Below, piece after piece: positions 18,041 through 28,363 of a DNA stretch of 64,000 nt. Positions within the stretch are counted from its first letter, which is position 1. Every line of letters starts with the position of its first letter. Location of the stretch: NCBI RefSeq assembly GCF_001668625.1, contig NZ_LZLJ01000093.1, forward strand, positions 310,001-374,000, written 5' to 3'. The position numbers were made by a program, and so were the translations under genes. The notes below the pieces were generated by a model. It did no database searches, was not told where the DNA came from, and saw nothing but the letters and a program-made list of their open reading frames with translations. This stretch comes from Mycobacterium sp. 1274756.6 (lineage in GTDB: Bacteria; Actinomycetota; Actinomycetes; Mycobacteriales; Mycobacteriaceae).

Positions 18041-18903
18041 TTGGTGTCCTTTCCTGTGGCAGCACGGGCCGCGGCGACGGCTTCGAGAAATCCCGGCGGT
18101 GGGTATGGCCCCGCCCCGAAGACGTCGCGGGCGCCGTCGAGGGTGAGTACGGAACCGTTGAAGTAGTCACCCGCAGGCGATGCGAGAAAGGCCACCAGCC
18201 AACCCCATTCCTCCTCGGTCCCGAACCGGCCCGCAGGCACTCGGGTCAAGGCGTCCTCCTTGACACCCGGTACGTAGCGGGTGCTGAGCGCATTGGTGTC
18301 GAAGTGACCGGCCGCAAGCGCGTTGAGACGAATCCCGAACCGGGCCCATTCGATCGACAGCGTCTTGGTCATGTTCTCGACCGCCGCCCTGGCCGCCGAG
18401 GAGTGCACCAGGCCGGGAAAGCCGTCGTGCGGGGAGAGCGTGACGTTCAAGATCCTGCCGCCACCCTGCGGGATCATCGCCTTGGTCGCCACCGCGTGGG
18501 TCATCAGCCAGGTCCCCAGTATGTTGGTCTCGAGCACCTTGCGAAACCCATTGGGAGTGATCATCTCCGCGGGCAGACCGAACTGACCGACCGCATTGTT
18601 GACCATAGTGTCGATGTGACCGTGTTCGCCGACGACCCGGTCAATGAATGCGTCGACCGCATCCGGCTCCCGAATGTCGAGCGATTCAGACTGTGCGGTA
18701 CCGCCGATCTCCTCGATCATCGATACCGTCTCGGCCAGCGGATCGGCCCGCCTGCCGCAACCGATGACGGCCGCGCCGCCGCGCGCGAGTTCCAGCGCCG
18801 CGGCGCGACCCAGTCCGGTACCTGCGCCGGATACGACGCAGACCTGGCCCTTGAGCACATCGGGTGCCAGGATCCGGGAGTTCTCAGGTGAGTTGGTCGC
18901 CAT
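18037..18903 (-). CDS. SDR oxidoreductase of the enoyl-CoA reductase / AtuG-like branch
   Basis: The 288-residue protein has a Rossmann cofactor loop (SGAGTGLGRAAALEL) and NNAVG. The usual YxxxK catalytic pair is replaced by HSSAARAAVENMTK. That pattern is shared with peroxisomal trans-2-enoyl-CoA reductase-type SDRs and, as I recall, with SDRs of acyclic-terpene clusters proposed as citronellol/citronellal dehydrogenases. It could therefore be a 2,4-dienoyl/enoyl-CoA reductase or an alcohol dehydrogenase; the sequence does not decide. It starts 12 bases after the FadB stop, and its own stop overlaps the next dehydrogenase start. Confidence 0.82.
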   Translation of the reverse strand: MATNSPENSRILAPDVLKGQVCVVSGAGTGLGRAAALELARGGAAVIGCGRRADPLAETVSMIEEIGGTAQSESLDIREPDAVDAFIDRVVGEHGHIDTMVNNAVGQFGLPAEMITPNGFRKVLETNILGTWLMTHAVATKAMIPQGGGRILNVTLSPHDGFPGLVHSSAARAAVENMTKTLSIEWARFGIRLNALAAGHFDTNALSTRYVPGVKEDALTRVPAGRFGTEEEWGWLVAFLASPAGDYFNGSVLTLDGARDVFGAGPYPPPGFLEAVAAARAATGKDTK

Positions 18904-18915
18904 TCGTGTGCTTCC

Positions 18916-21075
18916 TCAGGCCAACTCGGCGCCAGAGGCGGCTAACTCCACCAGGAACTGCGGCGGAGTGAACCGCTCGCCGTACCTGCCCGCGAGTTCA
19001 CGTGCGCGCGCGACGAATCCCGCGACCCCGTCGGGGTACTGATTGATGTACTGGATGGACCCGCCAGTCCATGCCGGGTAGCCGATCCCGAAGATCGAAC
19101 CGATATTGGCATCCGCGACCGTTCCCACGATGCCCTGGTGGTAGCAGTCAGCCGCCTCAAGCGCCGCGGCCACCAACATCCGCTCCTTCATGTCCTCGAA
19201 CGGGATCTCGGCCTCGGGCCGGTAGAACTCCTCGAGCAGTCCCGGCCACAGCAGCAGACGCTTACCCTTTTCGTCGTACTCGTAGAAGCCCTTGCCCGCC
19301 AACCGGCCGGGGCGTTTGAACTCATCGACCATCCGGTCCATCAGTGAGCCGCCGATCGTATCGACGAACACGCCACCTGCGCTCTCGACGTCCTTGATGA
19401 AGCCGGCCCGAACCTTCTGGGTAGTCTTCATGTTCACCTCATCGAGCAAGGCGAGCGCCCCCACCGGGAACCCGGCCTGGGTGGTGGCCTGTTCCACTGA
19501 TGCCGGATGCACGCCTTCGGCCACCAGCGACAACGCTTGCTCGACGAACTTGAAGATCACCCGGTTGGCGTAGAACGCGTACACGTCCTTCACCACGATC
19601 GGTGTCTTCTTGATCTGCCCCGCGAAGTCCAGGGCCCGGGCCAGCGTCTCGGCGCTGGTGCCGTCGCTGTCGATGACCTCCACCAGGGGCATCTTGTCGA
19701 CGGGTGAGAAGAAGTGCAGGCCGACGAAGTTCTCCGGCTTGCTGATCGACGACACCATCTCCGACAAGGGCAACGCCGACGTGTTGGTCGCAATGACCGC
19801 ATCCGCGTCCAGATAGGGCTCGACCTCGGCGAACACCTTGCACTTGAGATCCAGATCCTCGAAGACCGCCTCCACCAGGAAGTCCGCGCCCTTGACGTCG
19901 GCGATGTCCGCGGTGGCGATGATTCTGCCGAGCAATTCGTCGCGCTGCGCTTCGCTCAAACGTCCCTTGGTGACTGCGGTGTCGAGCAGCTTGCGGGAAT
20001 AGTCCTTGCCTCGCTCGGCGGCTTCGACAGTGAGGTCACGCAGCACCACCGTGGCGCCCGACTGTGCTGCCACGTAAGCGATCGCCGCACCCATCATTCC
20101 CGCGCCCAGCACCGCGACGTGCTCGGCCTTGCGGACCGGGAAGCCGTCCGGACGCGAGCCGCCCTTGGCGATCGACTGTAAATCGAAGAAAAACGCCTTG
20201 ATCATGTTCTTGGCGACCGGGCCGGTGCACAGTTCCATCAGGTAGCGCGTCTCGATGGCGAAAGCGCCATCGATGTCGACCTGGGTGCCCTCCACCGCTG
20301 CGGCCAGGATGGCGCGCGGTGCCCGCATCGGCTGGCCCTTGAGCTGCTTGCGCAGATTGGCAGGCAGCGCAGGCAGATTCGCGGCGAACGCCGGGTTCGC
20401 CGGGGTGCCGCCCGGAATCCGGTAGCCCTTGACGTCCCACGGCTGCGCTGCTTGCGGATTCGCCTTGATCCAAGCCCGCGCCTTGCCCAGCATCTCCTCG
20501 GGCGTGGCGGCGAGTTCGTCGACCAGGCCAACCTTGAGCGCCGCCGCCGGGGCGCGCTTCTGGCCCTGCAGCAGCACCTCGGTCAACGCCTTGACGACAC
20601 CGAACATCCGTACCGTGCGGGTGACACCGCCCGCGGCCGGGAGCAGCCCTAGGGCCGCCTCGGGCAACCCGATCAGGTTGCCCCGGACATCGAGAGCGAT
20701 CCGGTGATGGCAGGCCAGGGCGATCTCGTATCCCCCGCCCAGTGCCGCACCGTTGATCGCCGCGACCACCGGAACCCCGAGCGTTTCCAGGCTGCGCATG
20801 TTCGCCTTCAAGCCGGTCAACTCTGCGGTCAGTTCGGGGACGTCGGCCTCGGTGAAGGTCAGGAAGCGGGCCAGGTCGGCACCGGCGAAAAAGGTCTCTT
20901 TCGCGGACGTGACGATGACACCGGCAAGCGAGTCCTTTTCCTCGACCAGCCGCTGCACTGCTGCCGTGAAGTCAGCCGCGAATTGCGGGGTCATCGTGTT
21001 CGCCGACGCCCCTTCGGCATCCAGGGTGATGGTGACAACGCCGTCGGCGTCCTTGTCCCGCGTGATACTCGACAT
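18916..21075 (-). CDS. FadB-type enoyl-CoA hydratase / 3-hydroxyacyl-CoA dehydrogenase
   Basis: ATG 21075 follows a GAGGG site and gives 719 residues. The frame remains open upstream only because the preceding thiolase is frameshifted into it. The N-terminal crotonase domain (about 1-190) has the oxyanion pattern FAGADLARF and [18 protein letters not shown]. The central NAD-binding domain starts at [21 protein letters not shown] (about 330), with the catalytic His in [17 protein letters not shown] duplicated C-terminal dehydrogenase domain ends the protein. It performs hydration and NAD-dependent oxidation in beta-oxidation. It lies 2 bases after the damaged thiolase, so the classical fadB-fadA pairing is kept although the thiolase partner is defective. 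Confidence 0.93.
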   Translation of the reverse strand: MSSITRDKDADGVVTITLDAEGASANTMTPQFAADFTAAVQRLVEEKDSLAGVIVTSAKETFFAGADLARFLTFTEADVPELTAELTGLKANMRSLETLGVPVVAAINGAALGGGYEIALACHHRIALDVRGNLIGLPEAALGLLPAAGGVTRTVRMFGVVKALTEVLLQGQKRAPAAALKVGLVDELAATPEEMLGKARAWIKANPQAAQPWDVKGYRIPGGTPANPAFAANLPALPANLRKQLKGQPMRAPRAILAAAVEGTQVDIDGAFAIETRYLMELCTGPVAKNMIKAFFFDLQSIAKGGSRPDGFPVRKAEHVAVLGAGMMGAAIAYVAAQSGATVVLRDLTVEAAERGKDYSRKLLDTAVTKGRLSEAQRDELLGRIIATADIADVKGADFLVEAVFEDLDLKCKVFAEVEPYLDADAVIATNTSALPLSEMVSSISKPENFVGLHFFSPVDKMPLVEVIDSDGTSAETLARALDFAGQIKKTPIVVKDVYAFYANRVIFKFVEQALSLVAEGVHPASVEQATTQAGFPVGALALLDEVNMKTTQKVRAGFIKDVESAGGVFVDTIGGSLMDRMVDEFKRPGRLAGKGFYEYDEKGKRLLLWPGLLEEFYRPEAEIPFEDMKERMLVAAALEAADCYHQGIVGTVADANIGSIFGIGYPAWTGGSIQYINQYPDGVAGFVARARELAGRYGERFTPPQFLVELAASGAELA

Positions 21076-21077
21076 TC

Positions 21078-22286
21078 TCAAACCCTCTCGATGATTGTGG
21101 CGATACCCATGCCTGCGCCAACGCATAACGTGATCAGTGCCCGACGGTCGCTGCGGCGCTCCAGCTCTACGACCATGGTGCCGACCAGCATCGCGCCGGT
21201 GGCGCCGAGCGGGCGGCCCATGGCGATCGCGCCGCCGTTGACGTTGACCTTCGTCGGCGATGCCGAGGTCACGCTGGAACTCCAGCACGACCGCCGCGAA
21301 CGCTTCGTTGAGCTCATCCAGGTCGATGTCGTCGACCCACAAGCCGGCCTTGTCGAACACCTTGCGGGCGGTCGGCGGCGGCCCGGTGAGCATGATGGTC
21401 GACTCCGCTCCCGAGACCGCGGTGGCCACGACCCGTGCCCCGGAGCCAGACCGAGCTGCGTGCCGACCTGCGCGTTGCCGATCAGCACCAAGGCAGCACC
21501 GTCGACGATGCCCGAAGAGTTCCCCGCGTGGTGCACGTGGTTGATCCGCTCCACGGTGTGGTACGTCTGCAGCGCCACGGCGTCGAAGCCGCCCGACTCA
21601 CCCATGGCGGCGAAAGACAACGGCAGCGCGCCAAGGCTTTCCGCAGTGGTTTCCGGGCGGAGCAGCTGATCGTGGTCCAGGATCACCTGACCGGTCCGGT
21701 CACGGACCGGGTTCACCGACTTGGCGAAGTAGCCCCCGCTCCACGCCGCGGCGGCACGGGCGTGCGAACGCGCAGCATAGGTGTCGACTTCGGTGCGGCT
21801 GAATCCGCCCATCGTCGCGACCAGATCCGCCGCGACGCCCTGCGGCACCAGGTATCCGTCGTAGGCCGTGGCCGGTTCCTGGGTGTACGCGTCGCCGTCG
21901 GACCCGAGCGGCACCGGCGACATCGACCCGACACCGCCGGCCAGGATCAGTGAATCCCAACCCGAGGCCTCCTTCTGGGCAGCGGTGTTGACCGCCTCCA
22001 GGCCCGAGGCGCAGAACCGGTTGAGCTGAACGCCCGCGACTGTGGGGGGCAGGCCCGCGGCGAGCGCCGCGACCTTGGCGATGTCCGAGCCTTGGTCGGC
22101 GACGGGGCTGACCACGCCCAGGATCACATCGTCGATCAGGTTGGGATCGAGTTCGGGGTGGCAACCGCGCATTTCCTGGATGAGCCCCACCACGAGGTCG
22201 ATCGGTTTGACTGTCGATAGCGCTCCGTTGCGCTTACCCTTACCGCGCGGTGTGCGGATCGCATCGTAGACCAATACGTCAGTCAC
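21078..22286 (-). pseudogene. Thiolase with paired frameshifts and lost active-site His
   Basis: Starts at GTG 22286 with AAGGA six bases upstream. The first about 280 codons read well as thiolase, including the nucleophile in NRFCASGL. Near 21438-21441 (a run of four C on the plus strand) the frame slips. The conserved block ending in [16 protein letters not shown] is read in another frame, and the original frame is regained near 21250-21256 before [11 protein letters not shown]. About 60 residues are thus scrambled in the actual frame. The motif that should be GHPLGATGA reads GRPLGATGA: codon CGC at 21213-21215 replaces the catalytic His. The usual GGVESM also reads GGVGSM. An inactive product is likely unless the shifts are sequencing errors; the Arg would remain. 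Confidence 0.8.
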
Positions 22287-22335
22287 CACATGTCCTTCGT
22301 GCAAATTTCGGATACGGCTGAAGTGTGGGTGCCGG

Positions 22336-23481
22336 TCATGCGAAACCGTCCATCGACGACAGCACGCGCATCATCACCTCGTCAGCGCCACCGCCGATGG
22401 CCAGCAACCGGTTGTCGCGGAAGAAGCGGGCAGTCCACGTCTCCTCCATGTAGCCGACACCGCCGTGCACCTGCAGGCACCAGTCGGCGACCTGGCGCAC
22501 CAGTCGCCCGGCCTTGAGCTTGGCCACCGTGGCCATCCGAGTGACGTTCTCACCGTCCATGAACGCCTGCGCGATGGCGCGGTTGTAGACCTTGAGCAGG
22601 TCGGTCTCCGCAGCGAGTTCGGCGTAGGTGTACGCGAGGTACTGCTGGGCGGACAGCGGCTGGCCGAACACCTTGCGCTGCTTGGCGTAATCGCGGGTAC
22701 GGCCGAGTGCGATCTCTATGCCCGAGGGCACCGAGTAACAGCCCCACATGCGTTCCATCACGAACTGTTCCATCTGCTGCTGGAAGCCGCGGCCGATGGT
22801 GCCGATGGTGTTGGATACCGGGACGCGGACGTCGTCGAAGGACAGCAGCCCGGTGTCGGATGCGCGCATGCCGAGCTTGTGGAGCTTCTTGGCGACCGAG
22901 AATCCGGGCGTGCTAGTGGGTACGATGATCTGGCTCATGCCCTTGAACCCGCCCTCGTCGGAGGTTCGGGCCAGCACGCAGAGCCAGTCGGCCTGCAGGG
23001 CGTTGGTGATGTAGATCTTGGCGCCGTTGATGATCCAGTCGTTGCCGTCGCGGCGGGCCCGGGTCTTCAGTGCCGCCACGTCGGATCCGGCGTCGGGTTC
23101 GGTGATGGCCACTGCGGCGATCGCATCGCCGCGGATGGCGGGGCTGAGGAACTGTTCCTTGAGTTCGTCGGTGCCGTACTTGTGCAACGACGGGGTTGCC
23201 ATCGCGTTGTGCACGCCGAACGCCATCGGGAAGGAGCCGTGGTCGACCCGGCCCATCTCCTCGGCCAGCACCAGGGTGAACAGATGGTCGGCGCCCTGGC
23301 CACCGTAGGCCGGGTCGTAATCGAGGCCGACGAAGCCGAGTTTGGCCATCTCGCCGATGATTTCACGCAGCGGCATCATTCCCGCCGCCTCCCACTCATC
23401 GATATTCGGGTTGATGCGTTCATCGACGAATCGGCGCACCGACGCGCGGAACTCTTCGTGTTCGGGGGAAAACACGGTCAT
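22336..23481 (-). CDS. Acyl-CoA dehydrogenase, citronellyl-CoA dehydrogenase (AtuD)-like
   Basis: The 381-residue protein has [18 protein letters not shown] for FAD and substrate contacts, [15 protein letters not shown] and a helix-G Glu in FVMERMWG. Its C-terminus contains a [10 protein letters not shown] block and then [13 protein letters not shown]. The GGGADE ending in place of EGTSE is a feature I associate with AtuD-like and long-chain-type dehydrogenases. In the Atu scheme this step desaturates citronellyl-CoA to geranyl-CoA, providing the substrate for carboxylation. It is translationally coupled (ATGA) to the AtuA-family gene upstream, which supports that reading. The exact substrate is inferred. 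Confidence 0.88.
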   Translation of the reverse strand: MTVFSPEHEEFRASVRRFVDERINPNIDEWEAAGMMPLREIIGEMAKLGFVGLDYDPAYGGQGADHLFTLVLAEEMGRVDHGSFPMAFGVHNAMATPSLHKYGTDELKEQFLSPAIRGDAIAAVAITEPDAGSDVAALKTRARRDGNDWIINGAKIYITNALQADWLCVLARTSDEGGFKGMSQIIVPTSTPGFSVAKKLHKLGMRASDTGLLSFDDVRVPVSNTIGTIGRGFQQQMEQFVMERMWGCYSVPSGIEIALGRTRDYAKQRKVFGQPLSAQQYLAYTYAELAAETDLLKVYNRAIAQAFMDGENVTRMATVAKLKAGRLVRQVADWCLQVHGGVGYMEETWTARFFRDNRLLAIGGGADEVMMRVLSSMDGFA

Positions 23482-25277
23482 GACGGAATCTCCTCTGCAG
23501 GGATCAGCGATTGCAGTGCCGTGGCCACGCGCACGGGCATGTCGAGCAGTTGTTGGGCAACGGCCTTGCCTTGCGGGTCCACGCGCAGCGACGCGGTGCC
23601 ACCGGCACCAAGACCGTCGCGGAGCAAGAAGTTCACCGCGTGCAGACCGGGCAGGCCAAACCGCTGCACTGAGGTCGCGCCGAGGTGGGCGAGGTACTCG
23701 CCGACAGCCTTCGAGGTCACCTGGGAGTGCAGGATCGGCTCGAACTCGGGGCGGCGCGCGATGATCCCGATGTTCACGTCGGCGCCCTTATCGCCGGAGC
23801 GGCCGTGCGCGATCGCCCGCAACGGAACCTCGACGGTATGGGGTTCCTCAACCGTTTCACCCACCGGATCGGATCCGCGCGGGCCGTCGAGAGGTTCACA
23901 AATTTCCGTTGGCACATCCGTGAATTCGACAGGATGCCCGTTGACCTCAACGCTGGCCGGCAGCAGTTCGCGCGGCACCAGGAAGCAGTCGAGTCGCAGT
24001 ACCGGCGACGGCGACGGCAGCGCACCCCCACCGCCGATTCCCGGCGGGCCGGACAGGCCCATGGACGGAAACTCCCGGATCAATGCGGACAGCGCCTTCG
24101 CGTCGTCGTGGCTGACGGCGATGCGCACCCACACCTCGCGCGCCGCAGCGGTCCTGGCGTGCGGACCGTAGGTGTCCTCGGCGCCGATGATGTCGACGTG
24201 CTCGGCGCGGAGGTCGGCGAATCCTCGGGCGGCCAACAAGGTTCGGAACCGTGCCAGCATGTCGGCGGCAACCCGTCGGCCTTTGGCAACCGCATCGTGA
24301 CCGGCCAGGAAGAACGCGACCTGGGCGCGCACCCCGTCGAGCACCTGCGCGCAGGCCTTCAGGGTGGGCGTCGGGGCGGTACCACGCGCCCCCGCGACCT
24401 GCACCCGGTTCGGGCCGATCTCGGTGAGCCGGACCTGGGTCCAGTCGCAGGCAACGTCGGGCAGCAGATACGCGGCGGGGTCACCGATCTCGTAGACGAG
24501 TTGCTCTCCGACCGTGCGCCGGTCGACCAGCCCGTCGCTGCCCGCCGGGGTGGTCAGCACGAACGTTCCGTCCGCGGCGACCTCGGCGATCGGGTAGCCG
24601 CTGTTGGCCCAGCTGGTGGTCACCTGCCAGTCGGTGAGCAGGCCGCCGGTGGACTGCGGCCCGCATTCCAGCAGGTGTCCGGCCAGGCTGCCGTGCGAGA
24701 GCTGGTCGAAATCCTCCGCTGACCAGCCGAATTCATGGATCAGCGGGCCCAGCACCAGGGCACTGTCGGCACACCGGCCAGTGACTACGATGTCGGCGCC
24801 CGCGGCCAGTGCCGCGGCGATGGGTCGAGCACCGAGGTAGGCATTCATGCTGATAGGCCGCTTCGGCACCGGGGTACCCCGGCCGATCTCGCGCAGCTCG
24901 GAGTCGCGAAGCGTGTCGAGCAGCGGAAGCACGTCGTCACCGGTGACGGTCGCAATCGACACCTCACAGCCGGCGTCGACCGCCGCCTTGCGCAGCACAT
25001 CGGCAGCGGCCCGGGGGTTGATCCCACCGCCGTTGGTGATGACTTTGACGCCGCGCTCGAGATAGCCGGACAGATTCTCACCGATGATCCGGATCACGTC
25101 GCGCGCATAACCCTGGTCGGGATCTTTCATGTGCGCCTTGGTCAGGATCGCCATGGTGATCTCGGCCAGCGACTCGTAGATCAGGTAGTTGCACCGCCCG
25201 TCGGCGAGCAGTTGCGGCGTCGCCAGATAGGAGTCGCCCCACATGCCTGCGGCGCCGCCGATGGTCACAGTCTTCAT
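23478..25277 (-). CDS. atuA: AtuA-family acyclic terpene utilisation protein
   Basis: At 599 residues this matches full-length AtuA. The N-terminal DUF1446 domain opens MKTVTIGGAAGMWGDSYLA and has the conserved ITNGGGINPRAAADVLRKA and IVVTGRCADSALVLGPL. The C-terminal AtuA-associated domain contains AHGRSGDKGADVNIGIIARR. AtuA is required for growth of Pseudomonas on citronellol and geraniol. It has been proposed to remove the acetate unit from the hydrated, carboxylated geranyl-CoA, but its chemistry is unproven. It is coupled by 4-base overlaps to acyl-CoA dehydrogenases on both sides. Its presence, with no HMG-CoA lyase gene in the window, favours an Atu-type over a leucine-type pathway. 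Confidence 0.88.
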   Translation of the reverse strand: MKTVTIGGAAGMWGDSYLATPQLLADGRCNYLIYESLAEITMAILTKAHMKDPDQGYARDVIRIIGENLSGYLERGVKVITNGGGINPRAAADVLRKAAVDAGCEVSIATVTGDDVLPLLDTLRDSELREIGRGTPVPKRPISMNAYLGARPIAAALAAGADIVVTGRCADSALVLGPLIHEFGWSAEDFDQLSHGSLAGHLLECGPQSTGGLLTDWQVTTSWANSGYPIAEVAADGTFVLTTPAGSDGLVDRRTVGEQLVYEIGDPAAYLLPDVACDWTQVRLTEIGPNRVQVAGARGTAPTPTLKACAQVLDGVRAQVAFFLAGHDAVAKGRRVAADMLARFRTLLAARGFADLRAEHVDIIGAEDTYGPHARTAAAREVWVRIAVSHDDAKALSALIREFPSMGLSGPPGIGGGGALPSPSPVLRLDCFLVPRELLPASVEVNGHPVEFTDVPTEICEPLDGPRGSDPVGETVEEPHTVEVPLRAIAHGRSGDKGADVNIGIIARRPEFEPILHSQVTSKAVGEYLAHLGATSVQRFGLPGLHAVNFLLRDGLGAGGTASLRVDPQGKAVAQQLLDMPVRVATALQSLIPAEEIPS

Positions 25278-26425
25278 ACGTGGTACCCCAACAGCCTTGC
25301 GGCCCAGTCTGTGAGCGGCTCGCTCGCGCCACCACCGATGCGGAACACGCGCGCGTCCCGGTAGTTGCGCTCGATTTCCGTTTCACGCATGAAGCCCATG
25401 CTGCCGTGCAATTGAGCGGCGGCATCGACGACGAACGTGCAAGCATCGGCAGCGGCGATCTTGGCCAGACAGGTTTCGGTGGTGACCTGTTCTCCCTCAG
25501 CGAAACGCCCCGTCACGGCGCGGACATAGGTCCTGGCGACCTCGATGCGCTGGTACATTTCGACGAGCTTGTGCTGCACGACCTGTCGGCTGATCAACGC
25601 CTGCCCGAAAGTCACCCGCGACCGCACGTGCTCGACCGTCAGATCGAGGCTGCGCTTCGCAATGGCACAGGCTTGAATGGCCAGCATCAGCCGCTCCGAC
25701 ATCAACTGGTGCATCAGCAGACCGAACCCGTCGCCCTCACGGCCGACGAGGTTCCCGGCGGGCACCCGGCAGTCGCTGAAGGCGAGTTCGGCGGTGTCCG
25801 AACACAACCAACCCATCTTGTCCAGCTTGCGCGACACCGTGAAGCCGGGCGTGCCCGCTTCGATCACCAGGATCGACAACCCCTTGAGCCCTGGCTCGCC
25901 GGTGCGTACCAGCGTGGTCACGAAGTCGGCCCGGGTACCGGAGGTGATGAACATCTTGGCGCCGTTGACGACGTAGTGGTCACCATCGCGCCGCGCCGTC
26001 GTCCTGGTGGCGGCGAGGTCGGATCCGACGTCGGACTCGGTCACGCCAAGGGAACCGACCTTTTCCCCCGTCAGAGCGGGTTTGACGAACCGCCGCACCT
26101 GATCGGGGGTGCCGACCGCCACCATGTTCGGCAACGACACATTGTGGGTCAGCAGGGCTGCGAGCGAACCGGTCGAGGCACCGCCGGCCATCAGGCCTTC
26201 GGCCAGCACCATGGCGTCGATCACCGAACCGCCCTCGCCACCAACTTCCTCGGGGTAGCCCACGCCGAGCAGTCCGGCGGTGGCTGCCTTCTTTGCCAGC
26301 TCGGCCGGGATCAGACCGTTGCGTTCCCAGGCATCCAGGTCCGGCGCAATCTCGCGCTCGGCGAAGCCACGGGCGGCGGTGCGCAACGCCTTTCGTTCGT
26401 CGGTTTCGAACGAGGTGTTGGTCAT
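25274..26425 (-). CDS. Acyl-CoA dehydrogenase
   Basis: A 383-residue dehydrogenase with VTESDVGSDLAATRTTAR, NGAKMFITSGTRADF, helix-G Glu in QLMSERLML and the C-terminal GSMGFMRETEIER followed by RIGGGASEPLTDW. The catalytic Glu position is again of isovaleryl-CoA/long-chain type. It begins immediately after the stop of the biotin carboxylase gene and its own stop overlaps the AtuA start, so it is embedded in the carboxylase module. It may desaturate a second branched intermediate, or be the isovaleryl-type enzyme feeding the carboxylase. The sequence cannot separate these options. Confidence 0.88.
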   Translation of the reverse strand: MTNTSFETDERKALRTAARGFAEREIAPDLDAWERNGLIPAELAKKAATAGLLGVGYPEEVGGEGGSVIDAMVLAEGLMAGGASTGSLAALLTHNVSLPNMVAVGTPDQVRRFVKPALTGEKVGSLGVTESDVGSDLAATRTTARRDGDHYVVNGAKMFITSGTRADFVTTLVRTGEPGLKGLSILVIEAGTPGFTVSRKLDKMGWLCSDTAELAFSDCRVPAGNLVGREGDGFGLLMHQLMSERLMLAIQACAIAKRSLDLTVEHVRSRVTFGQALISRQVVQHKLVEMYQRIEVARTYVRAVTGRFAEGEQVTTETCLAKIAAADACTFVVDAAAQLHGSMGFMRETEIERNYRDARVFRIGGGASEPLTDWAARLLGYHV

Positions 26426-28363
26426 CTACGCCTCCTCCGCTGCGCGAATCCGCACCAGCACCTCGTCGGCGGCGACCTGTAACCCGGCGGTGGCGATCTC
26501 GTCGACTACCCCGGGCACGTCGGCGACGACGGGGCGTTCCATCTTCATCGCTTCCAGCACCATCAGCGGTGTCCCGGCCTCGACGGTGTCGCCGACGTGG
26601 GCGAACACATTGGTCACGGTGCCGTGCATGGGCGAAAGCAGGACTCCGCTACCGGCGGCCGCGGCGGCATCCGGCGGATCGAGCAGAGTGTCCCGCAAGT
26701 CCAGATCCAAATCCCTGAAAGCGAGCATGATCCGGTCGTGTCCGATGCACAGTGCCTGTGCGTCGGCGACGACGCCGTCCACTGTCAGCGGCTCTGCCAG
26801 CCCGACCTGGTGGCGAGCCCCGGCGATCGTGACAGTGAGCCCGGCACCGTTACGGAGAAGCTGAATCTCCTCGCCGCCCAGGACCATCACCGAATGCATC
26901 TCGGCGCCGTTGGTCCAGCCCGCAAGCCCGGGCGTTCGGCGGGCGGCGGCGCGTTCCCGTTCCCGGTGCAGCCAGCCCGCCGCGACAGCAAGGTGTCGGG
27001 TCGAGGGCTCGCGCCGCTCGGTGAGGCTGACCTGATCGAGGAACGCCGTGGTGGCCTCGCTCTCGGCGAACCGGTCGTGGCGCAGGATGTCGATCAGGAA
27101 GGTGCGGTTGGTGGTGAGCCCGAAGATTCTGGTGCGTTCCAGCGCGCTGATCAGGCGGCGCCGTGCCTGTTCGCGGTTCGCGCCGTGCGCGATGATCTTG
27201 GCCAGCAGCGGATCGTAGTGGCTGCCGACGGTACTTCCGGTTGCGATCCCGGAGTCGACCCGGATACCATCGCCCACCGGCGGTTCGAAGGCGACGACGT
27301 CACCGGTCACCGGCAGGTAGTCGTTGTACGGGTCCTCGGCGTACAGGCGGGCCTCGATGGCGTGGCCGCCTAGCTCGACATCGCCGCCCGCGAGTTGAAG
27401 CTGTTCGCCCTGGGCGATCCGCAACTGGGCGTCGACCAGGTCGAGCCCTGTCACGAATTCGGTCACCGGGTGTTCGACCTGCAACCGCGTGTTCATCTCA
27501 AGGAAGTAGAACTCGCCGTCAGCGTCGAGCAGGAACTCGACCGTCCCGGCACCGACGTACCCGATGCTGGCGGCGGCGGCCACGCCGGCGTCGCACATCT
27601 TCTGTCGCAGTTCGGGGGTCAGCGCCGGGCTGGGCGACTCTTCGACCACCTTCTGATGGCGGCGCTGCACCGAACAGTCGCGCTCTCCCAGCGCGATCAC
27701 ATTGCCGTGCTCGTCACCGAGCACCTGGATCTCGACGTGTCGGGGGCCGAAGAGGGCCCGCTCCAACAGTAGTACATCGGAGCCGAAGGCCGACAACGCT
27801 TCCCGTCGCGCGGCCGCGATGGCGTCCGGGACCTCGTCCGGTCGGGTCGCCAGCCGCATACCCTTGCCGCCGCCACCGGCCGACGCTTTGACCATCAGCG
27901 GCAGACCGACCCGCGCGGCCTCGACCAGCAGCCGTTCGTCGGATTGATCCTCGCCCTGATAGCCCGGCAGCATGGGCACACCCGCATCGGCCATCAACCG
28001 TTTGGACGCGGCCTTGTCGCCCATCGCGCGGATCGCCTCGGGGGTCGGCCCGATGAACACGATGCCAGCATCGGCACAGGCTTGGGCAAACTCGGCACGC
28101 TCGGACAGAAACCCGTATCCGGGGTGAACTGCCTGTGCTCCAGAGGCTTTCGCCGCGGCGATGATCTTGTCCGCGTCGAGGTAGGACTCGCTGGCCCGAG
28201 CAGGACCCAGGTGCACCGCGGTGTCAGCGGCCGACACGTGCGGGGCATCGGCGTCGGCATCGGAGTACACCGCAACGGTCCGATAGCCCTGATCCTGGGC
28301 GGTGCGGATCACCCGCACCGCGATCTCGCCACGGTTGGCGATCAGTAGGGTGTCGAATCTCAT
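26426..28363 (-). CDS. Biotin-dependent acyl-CoA carboxylase alpha subunit (BC-BCCP)
   Basis: I start at ATG 28363, which overlaps the hydratase stop by four bases; an ATG five codons upstream is less likely. The 645 residues comprise a biotin carboxylase N-domain (LLIANRGEIAVRVIRTAQD), the ATP-grasp core with SAGGGGKGMR, and EMNTRLQVEHPVTEFVTG. A linker follows, then a C-terminal biotin carrier domain with the biotinyl Lys at residue 607 in LEAMKMERP. This architecture fits methylcrotonyl-CoA or geranyl-CoA carboxylase alpha chains. Its partner is the carboxyltransferase at 29180, with the hydratase between them. Co-location with AtuA favours geranyl-CoA-like substrates, but a side-by-side alignment is needed to decide. 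Confidence 0.93.
   Translation of the reverse strand: MRFDTLLIANRGEIAVRVIRTAQDQGYRTVAVYSDADADAPHVSAADTAVHLGPARASESYLDADKIIAAAKASGAQAVHPGYGFLSERAEFAQACADAGIVFIGPTPEAIRAMGDKAASKRLMADAGVPMLPGYQGEDQSDERLLVEAARVGLPLMVKASAGGGGKGMRLATRPDEVPDAIAAARREALSAFGSDVLLLERALFGPRHVEIQVLGDEHGNVIALGERDCSVQRRHQKVVEESPSPALTPELRQKMCDAGVAAAASIGYVGAGTVEFLLDADGEFYFLEMNTRLQVEHPVTEFVTGLDLVDAQLRIAQGEQLQLAGGDVELGGHAIEARLYAEDPYNDYLPVTGDVVAFEPPVGDGIRVDSGIATGSTVGSHYDPLLAKIIAHGANREQARRRLISALERTRIFGLTTNRTFLIDILRHDRFAESEATTAFLDQVSLTERREPSTRHLAVAAGWLHRERERAAARRTPGLAGWTNGAEMHSVMVLGGEEIQLLRNGAGLTVTIAGARHQVGLAEPLTVDGVVADAQALCIGHDRIMLAFRDLDLDLRDTLLDPPDAAAAAGSGVLLSPMHGTVTNVFAHVGDTVEAGTPLMVLEAMKMERPVVADVPGVVDEIATAGLQVAADEVLVRIRAAEEA

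Noticed and set aside
21076..21429. Upstream extension of FadB to 837 residues
   Set aside because: The extra N-terminal residues ([20 protein letters not shown] and on) are the displaced part of the frameshifted thiolase, not part of FadB.
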